Positions 1 through 10,368 of a stretch of DNA of 64,000 bases are shown one piece after another. The DNA lies in the NCBI GenBank assembly GCA_029844215.1, contig CM056721.1, positions 59,685,815 to 59,749,814 of the forward strand. The letters run 5' to 3'. Every line of letters begins with the position of its first letter. Position 1 is the first letter of the stretch. The notes under the pieces were generated by a model. The model did no database searches. It was given only the letters and a program-made list of their open reading frames with translations, and was not told the DNA's origin. The stretch is from Przewalskia tangutica. Lineage: Eukaryota; Streptophyta; Magnoliopsida; Solanales; Solanaceae. Position numbers and translations under genes: made by a program.

Positions 1-35
1 AACATTCGGGACGAATGTTTCTAAGGAGGGGAGAA
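1..35 (+). other. T1 3' internal end: hairpin plus polypurine tract
   Basis: Bases 1-8 and 12-19 are a perfect inverted repeat (AACATTCG / CGAATGTT, 3-base loop). It is followed at 20-35 by a purine-rich stretch (TCTAAGGAGGGGAGAA) that runs straight into the LTR start TGTTATACC. That position identifies it as the polypurine tract that primes plus-strand DNA synthesis in LTR retrotransposons. The same hairpin-tract-LTR order recurs at 30208-30243, and inverted at 20099-20134 and 42663-42699. The rest of T1 lies left of the window. Confidence 0.85.
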
Positions 36-443
36 TGTTATACCCCGTATTTCCAGAGTATGTACGTAAGGGAATACGTACAAAAGTTTAGCCTTAAAAG
101 TTAGGCTTGGACGAAAATAATTGGGCACAACTCACTAAAAGAATCGTTTTCCGACGAAACGTTTTACACAACTCGCGTAGGATAAATTACGGCTATGTCA
201 TTTCTAATTTTTGCGGATTTTTCCGAGAGACGAAACACTTTGGACCAACGAGAGGGCGACACTTGTCACCCTCTCCTTGGTGGATGTGTGGACGGCATTA
301 GGGCCGATTGGAGTGCCAACTTTGTCAAGTAGTTGGTAGGATATTTTGTGTGCAAGTTGGCTAGGTACACTTGCCCAAATCTTGGCCTTACACTTGCCTA
401 GCACTTGGCTAAATCTTGGCCATTGGTTGGCCATGTCTTGACC

Positions 444-451
444 TATAAATA
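444..451 (+). promoter_or_regulatory. TATA box of T1 LTR
   Basis: TATAAATA followed by a C-rich stretch (ACCCCC) and a motif near CTTCATCC. The same arrangement occurs at 12205-12212, 24505-24512 and 30638-30645, and on the minus strand at 19670-19677 and 29154-29161. Conservation in every copy and the position about 400 bases into the LTR fit the U3 core promoter; the start site itself is not visible. Confidence 0.6.
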
Positions 452-1220
452 CCCCCTTAAGATGAAGAGTTCTTCATCCACAAATTCCTTTCCAAGTCTT
501 GAAAATCCTTCCCTCTCCCTTGTAGCCTTTTTCGTCCAACACACCCCCCTCTTTGAGTGAGCTTGGCCGAGGCAACCCCTCCCCCTAGCCTAGCCGAAAT
601 CTACCCCCCCTCCCTTGGTAGAAAAGTTGCCTTCTAGTATTGTTATAATGCCCAAAATACCCTAGCCCAAATCCCTTAGTACTTAGTAGAAGTTGTGAAA
701 AACTTCTAAGGTTTTCTTAGACTCTGGGAGCGTACAACTTAGGAGCTAAACCTTGCTCAGGCGCGACTTTTATCTAGGATATTATTGGGCTTACCGAGGT
801 AAATAATCCTAACCCTCATTTGTATTAGAGAATACATACTGTAGTAGTATAAGAATAAGTATTAAATACTTAGAAGAATATTCAGAATAGAATTGAGAAT
901 TATCACGATGAAGGGTTTAAAGAAGAATAATCAAATCAGTACTTACATAGGACTGTTTTCACGATGAACTTATATAGCTCACCGGTAGGGAGGTGCTGCG
1001 ACTTTCCGTAGAATTGTAAACCCTCTGTTTAGAATGACCTTCAGAGTAGTCTAGACTTTGATAGATGTCTGTGACTATTATAGGCTGATTCTCTGCGCGC
1101 GACATATTCAACTTGGCAGGAGGTTTTCGCCGAGAAGGTATGTGATTCTTCCTAAAGCATGATATTTTTAAAATATATATGTAGTACGGTAGACGTACAT
1201 GTGTTAACTGAATAATAACT

Positions 1221-1291
1221 ACGGCAATGTCTTTCGACTTAAGCCTGAATAAATACTTACGGCAATGTCTCGCGACTTAAGCCTGAATAAT
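1221..1291 (+). repeat. Two-copy tandem repeat inside T1 LTR
   Basis: Two copies of a roughly 32-base unit (ACGGCAATGTCT...GACTTAAGCCTGAATA) at 1221-1252 and 1259-1291. T4 LTRs also have two copies (18734-18803 and 28223-28292). T3 LTRs have one (near 13144 and 31568). Copy number therefore differs between members of the family. Confidence 0.8.
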
Positions 1292-2517
1292 AAGGATCTG
1301 AAAGCATTTCAAAAGAATACTGAATCATTTTTAACAGAAGAGAACTAATTAGTTTTAAAGCGAAGCTTAAGAGTTATACTAGCTTTATGGGAAGTTAGGT
1401 ATAACCACTTAAGAATAATAAAAGGAACAATTTACCTATGTGTTTATAACAGACTTATATTGATTTGTGAAAAGAATAATAAGATGGTTTGATAAGTAGA
1501 CATGATATGATGCTATGTGTGTTAGTGTCTTGTAACGTTTGTATAAGAGAGTATTCTTGTTGTGCTTATGTTGTTTAACGATAAGCTATTATGTTAGTGT
1601 AATATCACTCACCTCTTGACTTGTTACCGGGGGTTAAGCTGCCCTCCGATGCGGGGTAGACTCAGGCGGTCTGGGACCATGATTCGAGAATACCTCATGC
1701 GGGTCCAGGGGACCTATGCGGAACTACGGGAGTTCCAGGTTAATGTGTGGGGTTATACCTCATGCGGTCTATGTGGCCATGCGGACTACGAGTCCAGGAC
1801 GATGCCGAGGAGTAGCTACCCTCGATGCGGGGTTATATACCCTATGCGGGCCTACGTGAGTGGCCTATGCGGACTACGGAGTCGAGATTAGGCTTGCATG
1901 GTGATACTACGGGCAATTGGCCTGCTTGATCATTCGCGACCTAGAAAAGACACATCACGGATTTACCTATTTTTGCTCTTTTTTATGTGGTGGCACTATG
2001 TGCGGTTACCTTGGTTGTTTCATACATATATGTAAACTGATTTTAAAATGATATGTTTTCATTTAAGTACTTACAGTTTCACATACTTGGTACCTGTTGT
2101 ACTGACCTCCTTCGGGGAGCTGCGTTCATGCCGCAGGTAAGAGCGGCAGTGCTAGATCCACATCCTTAGGATCTCTTTGCATTGGTGTCGTGAGCTCCAT
2201 CTTCTCCCGAGGCTCTACTTTTTGGTATGATCTCCTGTATTGTAGATAGTTTGTACATTCGAGGTATGGCGGGCCGTCCGCCATAGTTGTTTACTTCCTT
2301 AGAGGTCTGTAGTCCTAGTGTACAGTTGGGATGTAACTGCAAAAACTTGGGTTATTTATATATATATGCCGAAAGGCAAGCTTTTCATCAGATAAACTGT
2401 GTCTCTTTTTACAATCTGTTTCATGTCTTGTTTTATATTCCGCTGATTACTCTGATGTATGACTACTTGGGTGCCCGGGTAAGGCACCAGTCACGGGCCC
2501 CGGAACGGGTCGTGACA

Positions 2518-2862
2518 TCCCACTTGCTCATCAACTACACAAAAATATCTCAAAATATCCTACCAACTCCTTGACCAAAACAAGGCCAAAAAACGTGCAA
2601 AGAACTCCCACTTGGTCGTCCACTTGAGGGTGACAAGTGTCACCCTCTCGTTGGTCCAAAATATTTCATCTCTCGGAAAAATCCGCAAAAATTATAAATG
2701 ACATAGCCGTAATTTTCCCTACGCAAAGTTCGGAAAACGTTTCGTCGAAAAACAATTCGTTTTGGTAGTTGTGAACAAAATTTTCGTCCTTGCCTAACTT
2801 TAAGGCTCAAACTTTTCTACGTACGTCCTCACGTACATACTCTGGAAATACGGGGTATAACA
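2518..2862 (-). repeat. T2: truncated inverted LTR fragment of the T family
   Basis: The reverse complement reads TGTTATACCCCGTATTTCC from 2862 leftward and matches the first 345 or so bases of the T1 LTR, including the block around GGTAGGATATTTT. It stops exactly where T1 ends (2517). The simplest reading is that a minus-strand T element entered the A3 protease at 2862/2863 and T1 later inserted into its LTR. The remainder is left of the window. Confidence 0.85.
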
Positions 2863-4863
2863 CTGCTAACTGCAAAGTAATGGTTGTAGACCTTGCTTCC
2901 CCCACACCCAATCTACAAAATACATAATAGGGCATCAAATTGATATTTGCCCCCAAATCATACAGAGCATGCTGGAACTCAAAATTCCCTATAGTGCAAG
3001 GAATGGTGAAGCTTCCTGGGACTCTCAACTTCTGGGAAAGCTTCCTTTGTAAAATAGCACTGCACTTCTCGGTTAATGCCACAGTTTCAAAATCTTCTAG
3101 ACTTCTCTTTTTAAAGAGAATATCCTTTATAAATTTGACATAACTGGGCATCTGCTCTAGGGCCTCAGCAAAAGGGATATTTTTATACAGCTTCTTGAAA
3201 ACCTCCAAAAACTTGGAAAATTGTTTATCTAAAGATTTTTTCCGAAGTCTTTGAAGGTATGGATTTTTTATTTGAGGTTCCATAATAACCGCTGGTGGTG
3301 CCTTTTCTGTAATATGATGATCTTCAGTAACCCCCTCTTTCTCTAAATCAGATGTCTCTCCTAATTCGATAGTCTTTTTAACATGTGATTGAGCTGTAGA
3401 CTACTCAACTTATTTACCACTTCTCAAAGTGATGGCCTGACACTGCTCCTTCGGATTTACAATAGTATTGATAGGGAGATTCTCCTGCGATCTGTTTTTT
3501 AACATATTTGCTAGCTGGCCCACTTGTATATCCAAGTTCTGAACAAATGATCTCGTTTAAGTCATGAATTGATTTTGGGAATTGGTGAGGGCCAACAAAG
3601 CTGCTTGCAATTAATTGGGCTTGGCTTGTTAAACTTGTTAGTCTGGGTTACTAAGGTGATGGTTGATTCATGGGTTGTTGTTGATTGCTCTGCTGATACT
3701 GCCCTTAAAACTGTGGTTGTTGGTTCTGACTGTTCCTCCATGAAAAATTAGAGTGATTCCTCCACCCCGGATTATAAGTGTTGGATTATGGATTCTTGTA
3801 GGGCCTCTGAAAATTTCCAACTGCCTGGACATGTATTTTTTCCATAGGTATATTGTTGGGATCTACTGTTGTGAAATGATCAAAAGTATGTGGTCCCCCA
3901 CAAATTTCACATCCCACCTGCGTCTGAACAATATTAGTTGTCATAGTGTTCTGTTGTAATTGCTTTGTCAAAGAAGCAACCTGAGCAATCAACACAGTGA
4001 TATCATCCAACTCATGTACTTCTGCCACCTTTCTGCTATTGGTAGACCTTTCATCAGACCACTGATGGTTATTTGTTGTTATGTCTTCCAACAGCTCATA
4101 CACCTCATTAGCACTCTTGCTCATGAATGTTCCCCATGCAACAACATCAATTATAGTACGAGTAGTACCACACAAACCATTATAAAAATTATGGACTAAC
4201 ATCCATTGCTCAAGTCCATGATGAGGACACTTCCTCTGTAACTCTTTAATCTCTTCCAAGCATCATACAAAGATTTCCCCTCAAACTGATAAAAATTGTT
4301 CAATTCTCCTCTTAGCTTAGCGGTCTTTGAGGAAGGAAAGAACTTGGCAAGAAATATCTGAGCCAAGTCTTGCCAAGTAGTAATAGAATTTGCGTAAAGA
4401 GAGTTCAACCAGTTTTTGGCTCGGTCCCTTAGGAAAAATGGAAAGACCCTCAATCTAATAGCATCATCAGACACACCATTATACTTGAAGGTAGCACATA
4501 ACTCCAGCAAGTTCGCCAAATGCATGTGCGGATCTTCTGAGGGCAACCCCCCAACTGAATTGTATTTTGGACCATCTGTAGGAATGTTGGCTTGATCTCG
4601 AAATTATTTGCCCCCACAGCTGGTGGCCTTATGCAGGCCTGCACTCCTATAACAGTTGGCAATATATAGTCCCTTAAGATCCTCACAACAGGATTCTGAG
4701 CTGCTTTATTCATCCATGCTGGTACTCCCTCATTCAACCCATCATTTTCATGTTGATTTGTCATTGAATAAGCAATTATTTTATTCTTTATGTTCTGCTT
4801 GCACGTCTTTTCAATCTCCGAATTCATAGGAACAAGGTTTTCTGCTGCTCTTTTGCTTCGCAT
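2863..4863 (-). pseudogene. Athila-like gag-protease of A3, 3' end cut off
   Basis: Read on the minus strand from ATG at 4863 (MRSKRAAENL). First comes a Gag N-terminus, then a retrotransposon gag core at about 4546-4196 (LLELCATFKYNGV; RAKNWLNSL; FLAKFFPSSKTAKLRGEL). A zinc-knuckle-like CEICGGPHTFDHF follows near 3900, lacking the last Cys that A2 has. The retropepsin starts near 3283 and reaches the active-site motif DLGAN, but breaks at 2863 where T2 begins. A frameshift near 4540 sits in a run of six C's, and further breaks separate gag from protease. Gag builds the virus-like particle and retropepsin matures it. Clearly a pseudogene; Athila assignment rests on the DLGANINLMP protease type and the tRNA-Asp primer site. 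Confidence 0.85.
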
Positions 4864-4980
4864 ATAACAAAGCTACCTAAAATTGATAAAAAATAATGCA
4901 CGCAGATTAAGTAAAAATGTATTCTAGGAACAACCAAATTAGAAATAAGATTAATTACTTTGATATGGATAATACTTCAG

Positions 4981-4998
4981 TCCCCGACAACGGCGCCA
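4981..4998 (-). other. Primer binding site of A3 (tRNA-Asp)
   Basis: The minus strand reads TGGCGCCGTTGTCGGGGA, complementary to the 3' end of plant tRNA-Asp (ideal TGGCGCCGTTGCCGGGGA) with one mismatch. It lies about 10 bases inside the LTR edge at 5008. This is where tRNA primes minus-strand cDNA, and it shows that the LTR at 5008-6391 is the 5' LTR. Confidence 0.85.
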
Positions 4999-5007
4999 AA
5001 ACCAAGT

Positions 5008-6391
5008 TGCGGTATTTCTAGATGCTACGCAAGTGTACGTATCACAATTTGTAATAATCTCTGTAAGACCGAATATCGTCCACTGAGACTGAATTATCAA
5101 TTACCAACTAACGAATCTTTAGTTTCTATTTGGCAAACGAAAATATGTTTTGATTTCTAAATTACGAATTAACAAACTAAAATAATTTCATAAATAAATT
5201 AATAATGATAACACATGGAGTTTAATTCAGTGGAGGAAATTAGGGCATCCAATTTCATCAACTATCCACTCTATCATTCATTAATGCAAGACTAACTATT
5301 CTTCTTATTATTAAGATAGCATGTTAACTGAGGTATTCTATATTCCGGTTAGGACATATAAAAACACAACCTAAGTGAGAATTTTCTATATTTCTATGAT
5401 AAATTCAATCACATAGGAAGATAAAGATTAATAACCTACAACGCTACACAAGCAATCATGATACTCCCGTTCAAGAATAAACCTACGTCTAATCAACTAT
5501 AGCATATTCAAATCTCCCTTCTCAGTTCTCGATTTGAAATCATATAGATAATTAAAACTAATGGCCAATTAATTCTCATTCAATAAACGCAAGTTGAATA
5601 GATCTTAATAGACGAAGAAGAAAACTATCAGTGCATTAAATTATAATAGAGTTTCAAGTGATTCAACGGAAAACCCTAATAAAAGTAATTACCTCATAGA
5701 CATACTAAGAACGCTAATTAATTCAATATCCAACATGAACTGAATTAAAGTAAAGAAAAAGGTAAAGAACTTGAACAATATGGGTCTCTAGTTGCTCCTT
5801 AGCCTTTAGTTTCTTGCCTCCAATATGTGATAATTCTAAAATCTGCATCCCCCGGCTTATATCACGAAAAACCCCTAGAATGGACCATTTTGCCCTCATA
5901 AAAATTAGGTTTTTCGCAACATTACAGTCGTCGGCGCCGTGGCTCTGATGGTTGGGCATCGTGGCGCTGTTATGGCAGAAATACACTAAAATCTCAGGTA
6001 CAGTGGCGTCGCGGCTCTTAGGGTTGGGTGTCGCGGTGCCTTCGACAGTGACGTTTTCTTCCAGCTTCTGTACATATGGCGTCGCGACTCTCTCTTCTTG
6101 CGCCGCGGCTCTTGCCTCCAGTGTCGCGGCTCTTCACCCTCTTTTCTTTGGAATTTGTTTAGACTGTCTACTGAGCTTCCCACGGCTTCTTTTGACTTAG
6201 TTCTTGTGACAAGATATGCATTCTTGCCCTCAATTGACGTCTATTTCCTTCAAATTTGCATTATTCCTCTCTGAATCGCTAAAAACCTAAAAACACAAAA
6301 TAATATGCATAATACTGTACAAACCACTAAAAAGACAAACAAAATATTCCCTAAAAACACAGTCTAAAACAGTACTAAAATCTACCTAACA
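5008..6391 (-). repeat. 5' LTR of A3
   Basis: On the minus strand it starts TGTTAGGTAGATTTTAG at 6391 and ends ...AATACCGCA at 5008 (TG...CA, about 1.38 kb). The U5 end resembles A1/A2 LTR ends (GCATCTAGAAATA). At about 5930-6135 it holds repeated GGCGCCGTGGC / TGTCGCGGCTC-type palindromic motifs, matching in kind the GC arrays of the other Athila LTRs. The partner LTR lies left of the window. To the right, at 6392, the C2 gag resumes in mid-codon context. No gene is seen in this stretch. Confidence 0.75.
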
Positions 6392-7670
6392 CTACGCTTG
6401 GTGAAAACCTGCATAGAGGACTATCTATAAGCTAATGACTATGAGATATGAGATAGGGTTACTGATGGACCAAAATATCTTTTGAAAAAGGATGCTGATG
6501 GAAATGATGTAAAGAATGAAAAAAATGAGTTTGATGAAAATGACTATAAGATGCTTGGAAAAAATGCTAAGGCCAAAACTTTCTTATCGGTGGTTTTGGA
6601 CCAGATGAATACAAAAGAATCTCTGGTTGTACAGCTGATAAATAGATTTGCGATGCTTTAGTGAATACTCCTGAAGGAACATGTCAGGTTAGAAAACTTA
6701 GAAATGTTATGCTTACTACTGACTATGAAAACTTTAAAATAAAACCATAAGAAATAATTGGTGAGATGACCACTAGGTTCACATCTATTGTGCATGAGTC
6801 GATATCACTTGAAAAGACTCACACTACTGAAATTTGGCGGATAAGGTTCTTAGGACTCTACCAAAGTCTTGGAAGATGAAGGGCATTGCCATAAGAGAGG
6901 CTAAAGACATATCAATCATGTACAACTTTAAAAATAATGACATAGGTGTTGAAAGGTCCTGAATCGCAAAGCTATTAACAGTGATGGCTCTGACCTTGAT
7001 GAAGAGGAGATGGATCTGGTCTCAAGAAACTTAAGGAAGGTATAATGGTAGAAGAAGTATCACCGTAAAGGTCATGTGTTTTGATAAGCCTCTACCAAAT
7101 TGGTGTTTCAAATGTGAAAAGACTAATCATGTGATTAAGGATTATCGTACGTGGCAAATTGAATGGAGAACAAAGAAAGTTGAGAAGGAACATGTGTATG
7201 ATAAGAAGAACAAATGATCTTCAAAAGTTATGATGGCAGCATGTGTAACAAGTTATGATGATTACTCAGATGATGAAGAAATTGATGAGACTACTTTGAT
7301 GGTTATAGGAGATTCAAATTCAGAAGTAGAGGACAATACTGAGATAAATCTTCGTTCTTGAACTAAAAAATAAGCTTGATTTATTTTCAAAGAAAATATT
7401 AACCTCTTTAATGCTCAACTGGATTGGTGACTTCCATTATATGAGGTCTTAAAGAGATCAGTTACTAGGTGCTTTTACTAGTTTATAATATAAATTCATA
7501 GATGTTGAAACTAGTAAACATAAGGCTGAAAAAGAAAATTGATCTTTTGAATAACAGGTTCATCAACTGGGTTAATCTGTTTTAACCTTAAAATCTAAAA
7601 TCTTGAAACTCACTGTTACTAAAAAAGTAAAAGAGTTATTGGTAACCAACATTGATGGATATAAGGAGAG
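6392..7670 (+). pseudogene. Outer copia C2: UBN2-type gag, degraded
   Basis: Conceptual translation across several stops and shifts gives a copia Gag. There is an N-terminal stretch with TDGPKYLLKKDADG near 6465, then a UBN2-like core (LGKNAKAKTFLSVV near 6550; EGTCQVRKLRNVMLTTDYEN near 6680; EIIGEMTTRFTSIVHES near 6750). Next come EAKDISIMYN near 6905 and a zinc-knuckle remnant (CFKCEKTNHVIKDY near 7105), where the last Cys has become Tyr. An acidic tail follows (DYSDDEEIDE near 7265). A lysine-rich, coiled-coil-like segment runs to about 7670. Lineage is uncertain (SIRE- or Tork-like). A3 removed the start from view; the repeat at 7675 interrupts the end. Confidence 0.75.
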
Positions 7671-7674
7671 GGTT

Positions 7675-8380
7675 GGATAGGTGAATGGGTCGGGTGTTAT
7701 GGATATTCGGGTTGACCCGAAAAGAGGAACAAATGGGGTTGTATTTGGTTCTCAGTTTATTAGGATAGGGGGTGTTGGATGGTGATTTTGGGAGAGTCTA
7801 GAGGGAATTGGGTCAAGACGGTTTGTGGAGTGGTTATAGACTCGTTGAGGGTGAGTGTGATGGTTAGACCTTGGTGGATGGGTGGTGGAAAGTTTGGGGA
7901 ATACCACTGAAACAATGAGGTTCTCGGTCTATCATCTACTGTCAGGCAGTGGGGATGTGGTGGCTGTTTCGGGTGGATTTGGATTTAGGCATTTTGTGGA
8001 GGTGTTCCGAGTATGTTGAGGGTCAGTAATAGATTTGGGACTTGATGGTTTGGTGGTGTCAAGGTTGTGGTACTGAACTGAGGCAGTGAGGTCTCGGTTA
8101 GTGATTATAGTGGACTCTTTGTGTGTTGTCAGGTTTGGTTGGTTATTTGCGTGAGGTTTCGGTTAGTGACGTTTATAGTGAATGTTAAAGGAGTATTCTG
8201 GATTGTGTTGGTGGAAGGATTGAGGTAGTTTGGTCGAGGGATGCACTCGGAATGCGAAATGTAAATCCGGACGCACACCAAGTGTTGTAGGCTACAAACT
8301 CAAGTAGGGGGGATGAAGGATTTTGGTTAAGTGTTGGCTTTGGTGATTTTGGTTGGATATTTAGTAGTTGGGGTTTTTGG
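7675..8380. other. Unassigned G/T-rich segment
   Basis: About 700 bases, strongly G/T-rich on the plus strand and C/A-rich on the minus, with no open frame of note. A purine tract AAGTAGGGGGGATGA lies at about 8303-8315. It separates C2 gag from an LTR-like segment at 8381-9591 and may be the interior of a truncated minus-strand retroelement. I recognise no domain in it. Confidence 0.35.
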
Positions 8381-9591
8381 TGAGGGATCTAAGATATTCC
8401 CAAGGATAGAGGAACATGGAGTTGATTGCCCGAACCGACACCAAGTATTGGTTGATCAATGCCAATAGGTCAAGACCGGGGTTGCTATTAGCAATGCCCG
8501 TGAACTAGTCTAGTGAGGGTGATCGATGCCCTTTAGGTACCCAAGGCTTAGACTGAGTTGGTCCACACAAGTACCAACCTTCGTTTACCACCAAGGGGGT
8601 TCTTCAAGTTTGGATTTTGATTAGGTCACACAAGTCCTAACCAAGACTTACACCGAAGGATTTGGTTCACACAAGAATCGAGGTACTCCCGGAGCACCAA
8701 CTAAGAATGTCAATCTCGGGTTGAATACTTAGCGTTGTGAGTAAAACACTCAAGTTTTATATTCATTAAACTTTTCAATATACATTACATAAAGGTCCTA
8801 TTTATACTACTCTATGGACGATTCTAGAATACATGAACTTTTTGGCTATTTCGGCCAAGTATGTACAAATGGGAAAGGTTTCGGGCTAGCTGGGGACCAA
8901 GGGTGTTCTCGACCATTGGGAGCAATTTGAAAGAGCTTGGTACTTTTTGGAGACAAGAGTAAACCCAAACTCCTTCAAACCTCTTTGGGGAGTCCAAGTC
9001 GAAGAGGAAATGAACTTGGTTCTTCCAAAAATCTCATCTTCTTGGAATGTGTTTGGAAGCTTCTATTCTTGGTGTTTGTGTTGAACCATTTCGGCCAACT
9101 TCTCTTCTCCCCCTTGGACGACTTTGAGGTCTTCAAAATAGCTAACTTCATGAACTTGCTAGTTCATAAAGTCTCCTTGAAATCTTCCTCTTTCTATAAG
9201 TCTCTTGTCTTTGCCAAGTTGTTGTCCAAGTCATCATTTGCCCTTGCCATGGTGTACTCGCGGCCTAGTCATTCTCATGACTTATTAATTGTGTCCTAAT
9301 GTAGTTATTACATGACATACTATATCCTAATCTAAGAGCTAAAAGCTTAACTAAGAACTAAAGGAAAATAATAAGCTAAAAGAAAATAACTTGGTCTCGG
9401 CCAAGACCAAACAAGAAGGCCGAAAATGCAATACTACTTAAACCTTCACGTCACAACTCCAACTCCATTTCATTTTCCATGCCATGTTAGGCATCTAAGT
9501 GTAGAATGACGTGATATTATTGGCACTCTTATTAAAACATCTCTCGGCTTAGTTTGAGAGTTTAAGTCTGCGGGCTTTCTTTCATCAATCA
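8381..9591 (-). repeat. Possible minus-strand LTR, unclassified
   Basis: On the minus strand this would start TGATTGATGAAAG near 9591 and end ATCCCTCA at 8381. A TATA-type motif (AGTATAAATAGG, box at 8799-8806) is followed, in minus direction, by AT-rich sequence ending in a poly(A)-signal-like AATGAATATAAAAC, the usual layout of U3-R-U5. No partner LTR or target duplication was found, so the ends are tentative. The 120-codon open frame on the plus strand at 8937-9299 has no recognisable domain and lies antisense to the presumed promoter region. Confidence 0.3.
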
Positions 9592-9860
9592 TGTTAAGTT
9601 AGAAGCTAAATTTAAAATGGTAAAAGATGATACATACAAGAAAAGTGAAAAATCTGGACTTTTAAAACTAAATCTCGCTAAGGTAAAATCTTGATAGAGC
9701 AAGTCGTTGGAATTAATTTAGTGAAATCCTTACGTGGCTAAGTAAACATACTCATAATATGACTACTGGCATAGGGTACATGGATGAACTTTTTAAGAAA
9801 AAATCTGAAGGAAAGTTATGCACATGGGTGAAATTCTTAAAGGAACATCATTGTCCGATC
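9592..9860 (+). pseudogene. Outer copia C2: gag-pol linker segment
   Basis: Short lysine-rich conceptual peptides (KLEAKFKMVKDD near 9612; GYMDELFKKKSEGKL near 9775; WVKFLKEHHCP near 9825). They fit the variable stretch between copia zinc knuckle and protease. The segment ends at 9860 with CGATC, the first copy of C1's target duplication. C2 continues at 53706 with the protease, which supports reading the two pieces as one element. Confidence 0.5.
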
Positions 9861-10010
9861 TATTAGACCTATATATATTATATCATATTTAGTGTTATGT
9901 AATTATGGTAGAATTAGAATTCCTATTGTATAAAGATTCCACAGTGTACACTTATATATATTTTATATTAATTAGAAAGACTCCCTAAGGAAGATTAATA
10001 CATTCTTACA
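9861..10010 (+). repeat. 5' LTR of C1
   Basis: A 150-base LTR beginning TATTAG and ending TTCTTACA. The stretch from ATATTTAGTGTTATGTAATT onward matches 53532-53700 closely. Both copies begin TA rather than the usual TG, yet only this boundary gives the exact CGATC duplication. CGATC at 9856-9860 is the left target copy. Confidence 0.75.
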
Positions 10011-10022
10011 TGGTATCAGAAG
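10011..10022 (+). other. Primer binding site of C1 (tRNA-Met)
   Basis: TGGTATCAGAAG directly follows the LTR. The first ten bases match the complement of the plant initiator tRNA-Met 3' end (TGGTATCAGAGC), the standard copia primer. Confidence 0.85.
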
Positions 10023-10368
10023 TCAAACAGTACAAACCTAGAAAACCTGAAAGGTTCCCATCTCCCCCACACACACACACACAATTTTTTTCTCGGTTTT
10101 GCTGTTTGCTTTTTTATTTAACAAAACCAAGGTCAAACTTTTCTTATTCTCAGACCCTTCCTTGCTCGCTGACCAAGAACACCTTTCATGTCCTCTGTTA
10201 TTGTTCTTGCCTGCTGCCCTCACTGCCCAAGAACACCTCTTCTTTCCAGAAAATAACAACCCCCTCTCCTTTTTCTTTCTTATTCAGAAGACCAGTGTGT
10301 AAAATATTGTTTGGTCTACTTTTATATATTTTTCTCTTTCTAGAAAATTCTTTTTCATATCCACTATA
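10023..10368 (+). other. C1 leader with CA microsatellite; gag missing
   Basis: Pyrimidine-rich leader with a (CA)n run at 10069-10083. The open frame at 10010-10369 is low-complexity (Ser, Phe, Leu, Pro) and overlaps the primer site, so I do not call it a gene. In an intact copia a gag of about 300-400 codons would lie between here and the protease. It is absent, so a deletion is inferred. Confidence 0.6.

Larger units (their letters stand above)
36..2517 (+). repeat. 3' LTR of Tekay-like element T1
   Basis: The LTR starts TGTTATACCCC and ends CGGGTCGTGACA (TG...CA). A polypurine tract lies immediately upstream, so this is a 3' LTR. At about 2.48 kb it is shorter than its relatives here (about 3.07 to 3.46 kb), mainly because AT-rich middle sequence is missing. 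It contains a TATA box at 444-451, a tandem repeat at 1221-1291, a GCGG-rich array at about 1616-1880, and the conserved end block. Short open frames inside it (for example 1616-1891) are not genes. The next base, 2518, begins an inverted piece of a sister LTR. Confidence 0.9.

Noticed and set aside
4981..4998. tRNA-Asp gene fragment
   Set aside because: Only the 18 bases complementary to the tRNA 3' end, at the LTR edge: a primer site.
5952..6200. Open frames over the A3 GC array as genes
   Set aside because: Frames open on both strands over the same GC-rich repeats, which is a composition effect.
8937..9299. 120-codon open frame as a host gene
   Set aside because: No recognisable domain, hydrophobic and Ser/Leu-rich composition, lies antisense to an LTR-like promoter arrangement, and is flanked by repeats.
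9854..9860. C1 LTR starting at TGTCCG (9852) to obtain a TG start
   Set aside because: That register does not match the right flank and does not align with the 3' LTR start, whereas TATTAG gives an exact CGATC duplication.
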